In this document: in pieces, positions 19,454-29,936 of the stretch
Numbering within the stretch: the first letter of the stretch is position 1
How the letters are laid out: each line of letters begins with the position of its first letter
DNA from: Trichodelitschia bisporula
Taxonomy: Eukaryota > Ascomycota > Dothideomycetes > Phaeotrichales > Phaeotrichaceae
Direction of reading: 5' to 3'
Assembly: GCA_010356995.1 (NCBI GenBank)
Contig: ML996710.1
Coordinates: 258,936-292,403 of the forward strand
DNA length: 33,468 nt
Notes under the pieces: generated by a model
Told to the model about the DNA's origin: nothing
Database searches by the model: none
Seen by the model: only the letters and a program-made list of their open reading frames with translations
Program-made: the position numbers and the translations under genes

Positions 19454-21093
19454 TTAAAGCGTCTCCGCCCTCCCCAACACCCACATCAAATGCCTCCAAC
19501 TTAACGCCGGATTCATCCCCGGCCCCATATGCCCAGTAGCATACCCCTGACTCCACATAAGTCCCCTCTCCTGATGCTGCACCCCAAGTTCCTTCCCGCC
19601 CTCCCCTAGTATCCTCGCCCTCGGCCTCTCCTGGAAGCCCAGCGCTCCACCCCACGTCATATTCTGCAACGCCAACAACGTCCCATTACTCATAATAATC
19701 ATATCATAATCTCCATTCGCCACCAAAACCCTCCTCGTCCCATCCACCACCCGCGGCAACGCCCCAGCAATAGGATCGGGACTCAAATCCCCTTCCCGTT
19801 GGGGTCCGCCGAAACCGCTGAACACGCGGCGCGTGGAGCAGAGGGACCATTTTGTGTTGGGAGGGGCGTGGAGCGCGCGTTTCACATCTGCCCGCGCGAA
19901 ATATGCGCCTTGGCCTTTCATCGTGCTGCGCGGCGTGGGGCAGCGCTCGCTCACGTCGTACACGTTGAAGCAGGAATTCGCCTGCCGCGCCACGCGCTGC
20001 GCGCGGGAGAAGACGTCGCAGCGCATGTTACGTGCGGCCGGGGGTTGCGGGCCGGGCGGCGGGAAGGACAGGTAGCGGTCCATGTACTTGTCGTACCCGC
20101 ACGTCTGGTGTAGTTTATCAACGTCCTCTAGCGCGCTTGGGGAGAGGCGCATAGGTCCTACGTTGGCGCGGAGGAACGGCGCGGCGGGGATTTGCTCCTG
20201 CGTTATGTCGAAGGCGCCGATTGTCGGGTCGTAGATTAGCGCGCCGGCTAATGGGAGACCCGCTGCGAGGAAGGCGGAGCCGATGTAGGGGACGTAGCGG
20301 CCGGCGTAAGATTCGCCTGTGAGATAGATTTTGTACGTTGTGGTGGAGGGGAAGGTGCGCGTGAAGGTGCGGAAGAAGGAGAGGAAGTCGGCTGCTATGT
20401 CGTCTTGCGACTTTGCGCGGGGGGTGCCGGTGGAATAACCGGTACCGACGGGTTGTTCGACCCTGGAGGGGGGTTAGATTATTGGGGTTGGATTTAGGGG
20501 GGGGGGGGATATGGCGGGGAAGGATATGGGGTAACTAAGTACCAAAGCATGTTCGTGGCGTTGGTCCAGCTGTACTCGTTTATGCGCGAGGCTGTCGCGC
20601 CGTCGGGCCAGACGAAGCGGCCGTTTTCGTGGAAGAAGCCTTCGAGGGAGGAGCAGCCCGGCCCGCCGTTGAGCCAGATTGTGATTTCATCCACTGGCTC
20701 GCCGACGCGCGGCTGAAACACAAAAAAAAGTGTCCTGGACGGATCGGAGGCGCTGATGGGGAGGTTGCCGCTGTAGAGTTCCCCAACCGGGAAGGGGATG
20801 TCAGGGAGGCTGGTGACGCGGAAGGCTGCATCATGTCAAGCTCGTTAGCATGGATCTCGGGGCAATATGGAGGGAAGGTGGGGAGGGGGTGACGAACGCG
20901 CTGTCAACTCGCTGTAGAACCGGAAGTTGGCTGTGTCCTCGACCGGCGCGGGCGCGAGGCCCAGGCGCGAATCCATTCCCGGGCCTGAGGCGAAGAGCCG
21001 CGCGGCGTCGCTGAGCAGGCCGGATGTCTCCATTGGGCCGGCGGAAGCGCCTGCGAGGAGGCCCAGCAGGGCGGCGGTGGCGCGGAGAAACAT
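19454..21093 (-). CDS. Secreted serine carboxypeptidase (peptidase S10)
   Basis: Removes C-terminal residues from peptides in the vacuole or outside the cell. Exons 21093-20898, 20825-20543 and 20462-19454 sum to 495 aa in frame; introns are 72 bp (donor GTTCGT, weaker) and 80 bp (GTACTT...CTCCAG). Signal peptide MFLRATAALLGLLAGASAGP. Family blocks: FVFQP, the oxyanion motif WLNGGPGCSSLEGFF, NMLWVEQPVGTGYS across the second junction, nucleophile Ser211 in TGESYAGRYVPY, catalytic Asp413 in NGDYDMI, catalytic His471 in TGHMGPGM. Paired Cys in the middle (TCGYDKY, MRCDVFS, SCFNVYD, RCPTPRS) suit the disulphide pattern. No GPI-type tail, so more like the secreted than the Kex1 group. It lies 256 bp upstream of the GH5 start, in the same direction. 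Complete. Confidence 0.93.
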
Positions 21094-23374
21094 GGTCGGT
21101 CGGGGGAAAGAGAGCGTAGACGGTCGCGAGGTGATGTCGTAGACGGAGACATGTTTTGTGGGGCTGTAAGTGTTATAGGTCCAGGAACTGCCGATGTGAG
21201 ATTGATTGCGTCTGGGGCAAATGGCCGGCGGTGTTCTGGAAGCTAGGACTTGGGGGTGAGATTGCGAGTTTGGGCGGAATAGGGCTTTAGTAGGGGGGGG
21301 ATATATGGCACGGAACGCAGGGTGATCGGGACGCGCTGTGTATCCGATAAGCTTAAGCGATGCTTTGCTGTACGGTACCTATGGGAAGTGATTCCTCGGC
21401 ATTTTGCTTAAGATCTGGACTGCCGTAGAGTGTGGATGGATCTTCCGCTCCGGACAACTCTTCATTGATGTTGACTTGAAGTCGAATGGGACAGCCACTC
21501 CCACAATGGGCCTGAGAGGCCGGAATATCCTCCAAATACCTGACACTGACGTGTAGAATGGCTATGTGCATTGAAGCGTACATCTCTCAAAGATATACGT
21601 ACCTAGAGCGGTAATGCCATCTGCCGGGGAAGTCTCCTAGCTAGATTAATGGCGTCTGCCCTAACGAGATAGGCTCAGATCTGGCACGCAAGAACTGCCT
21701 ATCCATTGTGCACCGCAGGTAACTGTCGCTTAAAGTACCGGACGGCAATCAAAAAGCGGAGTGATAGGGCGGAGAAACTCCGCATCAGACGGATGTGACT
21801 CTCAGCGGCCTCACGATTCGTGACTGCTAGGAATTGGAAACTGCTTGTTCGCCGCACTCGCAGATTTCTGTTGCGTCTTCATGCATTATGGAGTGGAGAG
21901 TGGTCAAGTATGCGAGCGGTGTTAATGGGAAGTTGGGTTTGATGCGTCTCAAAGTAACCATGAACGGAGGATAGTCTAGGGAAGCCGCTCTCCCGCATCC
22001 TGTACCAAGAATCCACGAATCAGAACATGCGAAGCACGAAAAGAGTGCCATTCGGTAACCGGCCGTTTCCAAGAAATTCCCCGAGCCGTATACGGGCGGC
22101 CCTGCATCCGAGCGGCTAAGCCCCTGGCGCTCACCAAGCGAGCTGCATCTGATTCGGACCGACGGCATGGCGCAGCTCTGGGATTTTAGCAGTCTCGGCC
22201 CGGCGAGCGGGACAAGGCGGATATGTCTGAAGCGTTAGCCTCTGCCTAGGAGTGGTGAGTGGCCGACCACGCGTTCGGAGAAGAGGAAACTGTCAAGGTG
22301 CTTTGTGCTAAAAGGCACTCGTTCCAGAACAGTAGCAAGATGTTGTAAAACGAGCGTCTGTCGAACAAGCACTTCATCTAATGTTGTTCGGCCCGGAGAA
22401 CCGGAGGATCAAGTCGTTCGTGAGCGCCCGGGAGAAATCTGTCAGCTCCCTGTCCAAGGAAACGCGCCGGTTGGCATCCACGCCGACCGAAAGCCATGGT
22501 GGCTGCAAAATGAGGGCCGAAGGATACCGACGGCCCGTCCATTCCTCGCCACGCGCAAAATGCGGTCCGCACCGTCCCCCGGAGTCTGAGGGAAGGGCAG
22601 TTCCGGGTGGCCATCCGGCCACTCATCCCTCTCACGGACCGTCTGCGAGTCCTCAGTAAGCCAGCAAGCAAAAACGAAAGAGCACGTAAGTGCATCTCCA
22701 CATGTCAATCCCCATCTCAACAGATGGTCCACGCAGTTAGCTTAGCAATCGGCTCACCACCTCCACACACCGAAGGGAGACTCACCCAAAACAAGCACCA
22801 TCAACCCGCCGGCACCTGACGCGCATCGAAAGCGAGAACGAAAACCCGGGGATCCTCCCAGATCTACAGCCAATAGAGCATTGGCGGCAATTTGGACGGC
22901 GATGCGATATATTACCCTCGAACCCGATACGTCTTGGCAGCGGGCGCCGCATCTCGCTCACGCCCCGTCAGGACCTCACGCGCATCGGCCGGCACACTGA
23001 ATTCGGTCAGGAGATTAGCCAGAACTACAAATCGGGGATTCGATGCGTTCACGAGCAAATTTCGCACACCCGCGTCATGAAGAAGCGGAAAAATCCCCGA
23101 CGGAAGGAAGCGCAGTTTTGCGGGCGCTCAGCCTCGCGCGCCGATCCACCCGCCCTGACACCACGATCGCGCTGCCGTGCGGAGTATATTACCCCAATCT
23201 GAGCCGTGCATAATTTCCGCCCGCGCGGCGCGCCGTCAAGCTTTCGCGCCAGCTCGCACCCGTTCGTTTAGCTTAGCAGGTGGCGCGGTCGCCTGTGGGT
23301 CATAAATCATATAAGGCTGGGCTGCGGAGGGCGGGGAGTGGAAACCTACGACTCTACCTACCACGCTCCTTACC
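21094..23374. other. Gene-free stretch of 2.3 kb
   Basis: Carboxypeptidase promoter on the left (ATATAT near 21300) and cutinase promoter on the right. Between them I recognise no gene, RNA, repeat or transposon. Frames at 21827-22168 and 22305-22732 overlap on both strands without family character. An intron-like GTAAGT...CAACAG at about 22686-22724 has no coding flanks. Confidence 0.5.
23310..23316 (+). promoter_or_regulatory. TATA box of the cutinase gene
   Basis: TATAAGG in a short AT-rich island, 59 bp upstream of the ATG at 23375, the same spacing as for the aspartic protease gene. Confidence 0.55.
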
Positions 23375-24286
23375 ATGCTGTCCTCCGTCGCTCTTTTCGC
23401 AGTCCTGGTGCCCGCTGCGCTCGCGCAGGGCGGATGTTCGCCACTTGAGCTGATCTACGCCCGGTAGATCCTCCCCCCCCCCCCGATGAATGGATGAAGC
23501 TGACCTGCTAGTGCGACCACCGAGCCGCCCGCCAAGTACTCCGCAGGACAATTCGACACCGCCGCCGCGCGGTCCTGGAGCAAGGGCTACGGCGCCGCGG
23601 GATACAGTCTGTTTACGAATGTGTCGGCGCTGATTCCGGGCGCGACGGGGTATCCGGTGCATTACCCGGCTGATATGGGCGGGAGCTCGCCGAATGAGGG
23701 CACCGCGGATATGTTGAAGCATATTGAGGAGAGGGCGAAGGCGTGTCCGCAACAGAAGTATGCTCTTGGGGGGCACAGCCAGGTGCGTGATAGAGGGACA
23801 TGATGAGAGGGGGGAGCTAATGTGGTCAGGGTGGATTTGTGACCACTGGTGCTATCCCGAAGATGCCGGCCAACATCCTCTCGCGCATCGTCGCGGTGAC
23901 TATGTTCGGCAGCCCCGCCTGCCCGACGCAGGTGCGCAACCGCTGCATCTCGTACTGCCAGTCCGGCGACAGTGTGTGCGCCAGCCGCGGTGGGGGCAGC
24001 CCGAAGGGCGCGAAGGGCGCGAAGCTCGGCGGTTTGGTGGAAAGGGAGGCGCTGTGGGCGATGGCGGCGCCGGAGTGTGCGCAGTATGCTAGCAAGCCGA
24101 CGAGTGGGCTGGGAAAGGGCGGGCATTTGGGGTACAATGCTGGTGAGTGGGGAGAGCGAGGAGATGGGATTGTGATGCTAATGGGGTACAGATGGCTTGT
24201 ATGTCCGGGCGGCAGCGTGCTACATCGCGGCGCAGTTCAACAAGGGCGGTGGAGCTGCGGGGGGTGCGGCGGCGCTGGAGCAATAG
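23375..24286 (+). CDS. Secreted cutinase-like esterase (carbohydrate esterase family 5)
   Basis: Alpha/beta hydrolase that cuts cutin or acetyl-xylan esters. Four exons, 23375-23463, 23512-23782, 23830-24142 and 24192-24286, with introns of 48, 47 and 49 bp, give 255 aa. Signal peptide MLSSVALFAVLVPAALAQ. Marks: GCSPLELIYARATTEPP spanning intron 1, nucleophile Ser119 in LGGHSQGGFV (the codon for Gln ends exon 2), MFGSPACP, Asp167 in QSGDSVC, His219 in GGHLGYNADG. Cys pairs fit the family. Odd points: about 50 residues separate the catalytic Asp and His, against roughly a dozen in classical cutinases, with a Gly/Lys-rich then Ala-rich insertion, and the nucleophile elbow is GHSQG rather than GYSQG. 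The tail is Gly/Ala-rich. The first intron contains a C13 run. Complete. Confidence 0.9.
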
Positions 24287-24700
24287 TTGAGTATGTATAT
24301 GCAATTCGAGAGCTGATGACTTTGTTGTTGCGTTCATGCTGCGAGCGTTGAAGAGCGATAATGGGGATGAAGTCGGGATGTTGGTGTTGAGAGGGGATGG
24401 AGGGCCCCCTAAAGAAGTCGTAGCTGCCCGGTCCGCAAAAGCGCTAGAATCAGGCGGCTACGACTTTCTCAGTTGCCCGGTGGACCATGGGCTGACAAAG
24501 CATCAACACTTTCGGACAACAACACTTCGCCGCATTCCCAGAACGTCTTTACACTACATCTAAACGCAGTACCATCATCACACTCCTCACTTCGCTACGG
24601 CAAACATAATGTTCATCAACGCCATCTCCTCCGCCATCCCACCGCCATGCTGCGTGCGCCTACTTCCATCAGCTCTCTCCGCTTCCTGGGCGCACAAGAC
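24287..24700. other. Convergent intergenic region
   Basis: About 410 bp between the ends of the cutinase gene (+) and the next gene (-). Both 3' UTRs should lie here. No other feature seen. Confidence 0.6.
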
Positions 24701-25751
24701 TTACGGTGGATGTAGTCCATGATCGTAAAACGCCTCAATGGTGACATTATCCCCCTTGACCACCTTGACCGGATCATTGCATATGGTCATATGGTCGATG
24801 GTGAGCCACTCACCCACACCAGACCGGCCATACACCGCCTGGCTGTCGCAGACTTGCTTCCCATTCACGAGAACGAGGATATTGACCCCGCCGTCTAGGA
24901 CCGTCAGCCCGATCTCTAAAAGAAGCAGACAAGCAGAACAACCCACCATGAACATGCCCCCTCGCCGTCACAATATACCCATCTGCCACCACCCTAATCG
25001 GCGCCTTGCTCTTCACACTCCACTTCGTCTGCCCCGCCGGCGCCTTGAACACCCCCCCTCCAAACAGCGAATCGCACTGCCCCGCCGCAACAACCTGCAC
25101 ACTCGTCTCCATCAGCCCCTCCGGCCGGCCAGGCACGTACTCGATCTCCGCAACACTGTACACCGTCTGCTGCTCCGCCCGATAATTAACCACATCCCCA
25201 CCAAGCACCACCCGATCCCTCTCCCCCACCCAGTAACCCGCATTGAACAGCCCATCCCGCGTACTGTACAACACGTCTCCGCGGTCCTCACTTCCGCCCA
25301 TAAAAATACTCACCGGACTCGCCACCCCGCCCCTCGTCCCGCACCCAAAAACCCCTTTCTCCCTATGATCCAAATCCACAAACATGAGATGGTGATTATA
25401 CACCCCCGCGCCCATCCCCGCCGCCGCCCCATCGGCAAACACAACGCTCGCATTCCCCCTCAGCAGCGTCACCCCGCGCGGCCACGCCCCATCCGCGCTG
25501 TAGCTCCACGCCGTCCCCGCGGGGTCCATGCTGAGCGCGTTCCCCGTCCGGGCACTTGCGTTTGCGGCCTTGAGCACGTGCGGCCCGTACCAGATTCGTT
25601 GGCGGATGGCGCCGGCGCGCAGGACGGTTGGGGGGAGGGACTCGATTTTGAAGGGCGCGAGGGGGGCGGGAGCGCTGAAGAGCTGCCGCGGGGAGAGGGT
25701 TGGGGGTAGCGCGGCGGCGCTGGCGGCGAGGAAGAGGGTGGGCAGATGCAT
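24701..25751 (-). CDS. Secreted fungal protein with paired-His motifs, possibly PHM/SURNod19-like
   Basis: Exons 25751-24947 and 24894-24701 join in frame to 332 aa. Splicing at CATG/GTGGGT...GGTCCTAG/ACGG (52 bp, containing CTGAC) gives GHVHDGGVNILVLVNGKQVC, the form I expect in this fungal family. Signal peptide MHLPTLFLAASAAALPP, then PTLSPRQLF. Two histidine clusters stand out: YNHHLMF (His120-121) and GHVHDGG (His266, His268). Similar HH and HxH pairs bind copper in the peptidylglycine monooxygenase fold, and the spacing invites that comparison. This is inference; I know the family only as conserved and uncharacterised. One potential N-glycosylation site near the end (NVT). The start at 25751 is chosen for the signal peptide over an upstream in-frame ATG. 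Confidence 0.75.
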
Positions 25752-26567
25752 CGTAGGTGGTGGAGGGGGTGGTGGGTGTTGGGGGAGTGGGGGGGAGGCA
25801 GGGCGGCGGAGAGGCGGGGTATACATACCGACCGGGACGAGGGTATACGACGCGCATATTGAGCCACGCGCGCTGCTAAATGGTGATGTGTGCTCCGTGG
25901 AGGGACCGTGGAGTATGATGGGTTTTAAAATGGGCCACGGAAGGCTGTTCAATATACCCATGGCTACGGACAGGGTGCTGAGTCAGCTCGTGTAAGTTGT
26001 CCTCTGCGTGTAGGATACGGCGAGGGCGGCCTACGGGAGGGAAGACCGGCGGCGCTGGTACTTGGGCTGTATGTGGACTGGATGAAGATGAGCGTCGGGG
26101 ATAGGATTGAGTCTGAAGTTGGGGGAGAAGTGCTACGGAGTGTCGTTGTCGTTTTAGCATGTATAGTTAGTTTCTCTAAGTATTAGATATAACCATGCTT
26201 CCGATAGGACGTAGGGACGGGCTACGGGAAACTCGTGCGTATGGGCTAGACGGCGATAGATGATGTCAGCTGCAAGGGTGGTCCGGCTTGCAGCCTTTTG
26301 CGCTGCAGATCTTCAGTCTTGCGGCAGCGCGAGGCTGGCGATTATGTGTTACGGTAGTCTCCTCGGAATCACGCGGTGCGAATCGAAACAATCGTCAGAC
26401 CCGGTTCATTTGGGATATCGCCATCGAAATCCTTCATCCCATCATCAACGGACCGGCCGTGAAATTCAATCCACCGCATTCTGCATACCAAAGTCCCAAA
26501 ACTCCACAGTGGCCCATACGATCCAGCCAATTTAGTCTCCAAGCCCACCTCACCCACCACCAACCAC
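25752..26567. other. Intergenic, 0.8 kb
   Basis: Upstream region of the paired-His gene and 3' flank of the DUF4139 gene. No gene recognised; overlapping frames at 26260-26631 look like chance. Confidence 0.5.
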
Positions 26568-28805
26568 CTAAGCCAACGTCATAGTCTCCCCACTCGGCAT
26601 CCTCGCCCCATACTCCAACTTCAGCACACAAGCCTGCCCCTTCCCCAAAGACACATTAAACGCAATCTCTCCCCCCTTCTTCAGCACCGCCGTCGCCCGC
26701 CCCCACTCCTTCCGCCCCTCCACCGCACTCCCCCCAGTCTTCACCGCATCCCCCTCCCGCCCCAACCCCCTCGGCTCCAAAATCTCAATCTTGAGGCGCT
26801 CATCCTGGCTCACCGGCACCTGGTCCAGAACAAGCAGCTCCACGGGCGTGCTCTTGTTGTTGGTTAGGATAACGGAGCGCGTGTACTGGTGGCTGCTTTC
26901 TTTGCTTAGGAAGCCGAGCGTCGCGCGGTGCACCGTCGGCTTCGTATAGCTGACATGCAGCGCCGGATCGACTCCGAGGGAAAGGATGAAGGTTTGACCC
27001 GGCGCCACGCGCGTGAGCACAGTGTTCCCGAGGAAACTCCCATCCAGCGTAACTCCCGCATTCCCGCGCAGCAGCGTAACAGCCGAACTCGGATTGCGCA
27101 CCCGGGCACGCAGAAACGCACTCGCGCGCAACTTCGGGACTGCAATATGGCTCAGGACGATATTCGTCGCCGTGAGCGTTACGATCTTGTGCCTCCGTGC
27201 CAGAGACGAGGGGGCCAGGGTGCGCGTGCCCGGGATTTCGTAAGTCGCAGTTAGGCCGTAGTCCTCCCAGGTTGATTCTTGGAAATCAATGGCCGACTCC
27301 GAGGGCGAGGAGGCGCCGGGGGCGGAGCGGCTGGGGTGGGGCGCGTCCTGGAAGGCGTATGCCAGTTGAATCTTCTGTTGCTGCTCATGCAGTAGCAGTT
27401 GTTGTTGCTGATGCTGCAGTGATATTGGTGCCATTTGCTGGGCGCTGTACATGGCCATTGCCGGCGCCTGCTGCGGCGGGGGAGGGGCGGCGTTGCTGTT
27501 CCCGAAGAGGCCAGTTGTGTTACTGCTGCCGAAGACGCCGCCGCCGCCGGCTTGGGCTGGTTCGGGATACTGCTGCCGCGCCATCCACATCATTTTCTTC
27601 GATGGTGCGCCCATGTTTTTCTCCTTCATGTTCAGCCGCTGCATGTACCCCCCCGGACCCACTTCCTGCGCGTTCAGCAGAGCGTCGCCGTCGGCACTGT
27701 ACCCTAGCTTCACGTTCCACACGTTCATGGTTGGCGGCTTGTCGTCGAGGCCTGAGAAACTGGTCTGCGACGTGCTGAGGCTGACCTTCGCATCGCGCCA
27801 CGTCTCGGACGTGTGGTTCGAGAGTTCGGCGCGGTACGTGATGCTCGCCGTCTTGTTGACGGACGAGACATCGATGTCATACCGCGGGGTCCAGAACGCA
27901 TCGGTCGTCACATACGACAGCTGCAGCGAGACATTGCGCTCTACCTGCTCCGTCCCCTCGTCGAGCTCCTCCGGCGAATTCTTAGACAACGTAACCGACC
28001 CGATCGAGCCGCGCCGCGAGCCAGCCGGCGTGTCGACCGCGGACTCAAGGTTGAGCTTAATGCGGTACGTCTTCAAGGGCCAGAACTTCTCATGCTCGGC
28101 GCGCACCCGGCGTGCCTCGCGACGGAGTTCCTCGCGCTGGCGCCGCGCGGCCCAGCGTGCCGCGTTCTTCTCTTTGAGGGCGGCGACCTTCGCGCGCTGC
28201 GGCTCTTTGTTGGCGCGTTTGCGCTCGGATTCCTTGCGCGCGCGCTGCTTGGTCAGGGAGGCGATGGTGTCGGTAGCGGACTGGCGGATGCCGAAGAGTC
28301 TGTCACGTTCCTTCTCGTAGACAGCGAGGGCATTGCTCAGGGCCTCGGCGGTGCATTCCTTGACTTTAATGTCGGAGAAGTAGGACTGCAGGGTCGCGAA
28401 TTGCTGGTCCACGGAGCCGATGCGGTCTTCCTCGGCGGTGAGTTTGGCGCTCAGCTCTTTAATTTCCTTAGAGAGGGCCTTGACGGTAGGGATGTCGTCG
28501 TCGCTGCACGACTCCTCGTCCGAGGAGTCTTCTTCGCTTTCGGACTCCGAGGGGTACACGTCTTCGAATTCCTCCTTGTTGGGCACGAGGTCGACGGTGA
28601 TGTCGGTGATGGTGACGGATTTGCCACGACCTTCAATTTGGACGGACTGCTCGTCGACGGCGGGGGCGAGACCGTGGATTTCGATCTCGTTGAGGCCTGG
28701 CGCGAGTTGGATGTCGGGGATGTTGCGGACGATGTGGGCGCGGGACGGGTAGAGCGTGACGGATTTGGTGGGGAGGTCCTTGACCTCGAAGATTTGAGGT
28801 GCCAT
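26568..28805 (-). CDS. DUF4139/DUF4140 protein, mucoidy-inhibitor-A (MuiA)-like
   Basis: Single-exon gene, 745 aa, no signal peptide or membrane segment. The name comes from a bacterial regulator; the eukaryotic function is unknown. DUF4140 at the N-terminus (residues about 10-130: SVTLYPSRAHIVRNIP, LAPGLNEIEIHGL, GRGKSVTITDI), interrupted by an acidic Ser/Glu/Asp block (about 82-100). A coiled coil follows at about 105-275 (KEIKELSAKL through a highly basic KQRARKESERKR region). The DUF4139 part starts near 300 (LQLSYVTTDAFWTPRYDI, WRDAKVSLSTS) and ends FNVSLGKGQACVLKLEYG. Within it, about 425-540 is a low-complexity insertion with GGGVFGSSNTTGLFGNSN, then Pro- and Gln-rich tracts. The start at 28805 matches the conserved MAPQIFEVKDLPTKSVTLYP opening. 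A CATAAAAG element lies about 130 bp upstream. Complete. Confidence 0.9.
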   Translation of the reverse strand: MAPQIFEVKDLPTKSVTLYPSRAHIVRNIPDIQLAPGLNEIEIHGLAPAVDEQSVQIEGRGKSVTITDITVDLVPNKEEFEDVYPSESESEEDSSDEESCSDDDIPTVKALSKEIKELSAKLTAEEDRIGSVDQQFATLQSYFSDIKVKECTAEALSNALAVYEKERDRLFGIRQSATDTIASLTKQRARKESERKRANKEPQRAKVAALKEKNAARWAARRQREELRREARRVRAEHEKFWPLKTYRIKLNLESAVDTPAGSRRGSIGSVTLSKNSPEELDEGTEQVERNVSLQLSYVTTDAFWTPRYDIDVSSVNKTASITYRAELSNHTSETWRDAKVSLSTSQTSFSGLDDKPPTMNVWNVKLGYSADGDALLNAQEVGPGGYMQRLNMKEKNMGAPSKKMMWMARQQYPEPAQAGGGGVFGSSNTTGLFGNSNAAPPPPQQAPAMAMYSAQQMAPISLQHQQQQLLLHEQQQKIQLAYAFQDAPHPSRSAPGASSPSESAIDFQESTWEDYGLTATYEIPGTRTLAPSSLARRHKIVTLTATNIVLSHIAVPKLRASAFLRARVRNPSSAVTLLRGNAGVTLDGSFLGNTVLTRVAPGQTFILSLGVDPALHVSYTKPTVHRATLGFLSKESSHQYTRSVILTNNKSTPVELLVLDQVPVSQDERLKIEILEPRGLGREGDAVKTGGSAVEGRKEWGRATAVLKKGGEIAFNVSLGKGQACVLKLEYGARMPSGETMTLA

Positions 28806-29729
28806 GCTGTATGACTGCTGGATGGTGCGATAATAAGCAGGATCGTGTATCACAAATGACGAGAGTTTGAATGGTGGAGTTGAGATGGCAAAAGACGGGC
28901 GGATGAAGAGACAGGAGAACAGAGGGGGCGCGTCCCTTTTATGCACGATTCCCGAGCACTCGCTGCTGGCTAATGTGTTACAGTATAATCATTGATTGCG
29001 GGTGTACATCTATGATTTGGCCCTCCGTACGCATACTTTGACTTGACGCTCTTGTCCCGCAGCTGGCGCCTCAACGGCTGCCTGCCCCGACCGGTGTGCA
29101 CCTGTGGCTTGATTGGCGTTCGGTGGCTGTGGCTGGTGGGGGTGATGTGGCTTGAAAGTGGGGGGCTGCGGGGAAATTGAGGGGTTGCCAAGTGCGTTGC
29201 ACAGCCTTGTGCGGGGGGCTAGGAAATGATTGCCAGCCTTTGGCTTGTTTTTGTGGAGGCGCAAGGTGTTCACTTTACGAAGGAGGAAAAGGGGTGAGAA
29301 CGCGAGGGAAGGAAGCGCTGCGGCAAGTACGGTACGATGGTCATGGTAAACGCTGTGACGTCGTGCTGAATGGCCAGAGAGATGTGGATGTGTTAAAATG
29401 AAGTGTGAACTTGACTGAGTTGCTTAATCGACTAGCAGTGGGAAGTGAGCTGACTATAAACATCGCCAGGAGACGATCCCTGTCTCTTGACTCCACTCCA
29501 GCCACCCCAAGTTGCCGCCACAAATTCAACAGATGCCCCAGGCCGAATACTAGCAAGGTTTTCCTGAGATCGGTACTTCGACGTCGTCTCCCATCTTCCT
29601 TCTCATCCCAACTTCACCACTCATCATCACAAAGTCCTTAGTCCTTTATTGTATCGCGTCATTGCCAATTCTGGTCAAGCAAAGTCCCAGTAGAGAGCAA
29701 ATGCCTTTTGTCCCAGTCCGAAGGCCAAC
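28806..29729. other. Intergenic, upstream of the DUF4139 gene
   Basis: About 0.9 kb. Apart from the TATA-like CATAAAAG (minus, about 28936-28943) I see no feature. AT content rises from about 29300 rightwards. Confidence 0.5.
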
Positions 29730-29936
29730 AGGTGCGCGAATCGACATTGCGGCATCTCAGTCCTAGTCGCAGTCATGCTAATCCCGCGCGATGAAAATCA
29801 TATGGAAACGGGATAAGATTGTGGTCTGGAAATTGACGTTTTCACCCGGAGACCTGAGATCGTCATACCGTCCGAAAATCGTGTTCGCGGCGTTGAGGAC
29901 GCTCGTACGCGAGCTGAGAATCGTGGTGATCCCCGC
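29730..29936 (-). pseudogene. MCM5: MCM5 replicative helicase, isolated internal fragment
   Basis: On the minus strand [18 protein letters not shown], then [14 protein letters not shown] and [17 protein letters not shown], match the AAA+ core of MCM5 ([31 protein letters not shown]). The Pro of AANPIFG reads Thr, and the Asp after the arginine-finger SRF reads His. After IARD an in-frame TAG follows, but the next codons still echo the family's (R/K)DEHxxxRD run with two more stops (TAG, TGA), so homology continues about 40-60 bp downstream. Upstream of AGITTIL the similarity stops abruptly. Only about 65 of the roughly 720 residues are present. The working MCM5 must lie elsewhere; this is a displaced and decayed piece. 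Confidence 0.85.

Noticed and set aside
22686-22724. Intron-like GTAAGT...CAACAG
   Set aside because: No coding sequence with family character on either side; probably chance.
24916-24946. A 31-bp intron in the paired-His gene
   Set aside because: Too short for a spliceosomal intron; the alternative acceptor at 24895 gives 52 bp, a CTGAC branch site and the expected GHVHDGG junction.
9572-25751. Secondary-metabolite gene cluster
   Set aside because: No backbone synthase, P450, methyltransferase or cluster regulator seen; the genes are degradative enzymes.
27451-28814. Long plus-strand open frames of 289 and 333 codons
   Set aside because: Antisense shadows of the GC-rich DUF4139 gene, which has clear domain motifs on the minus strand.
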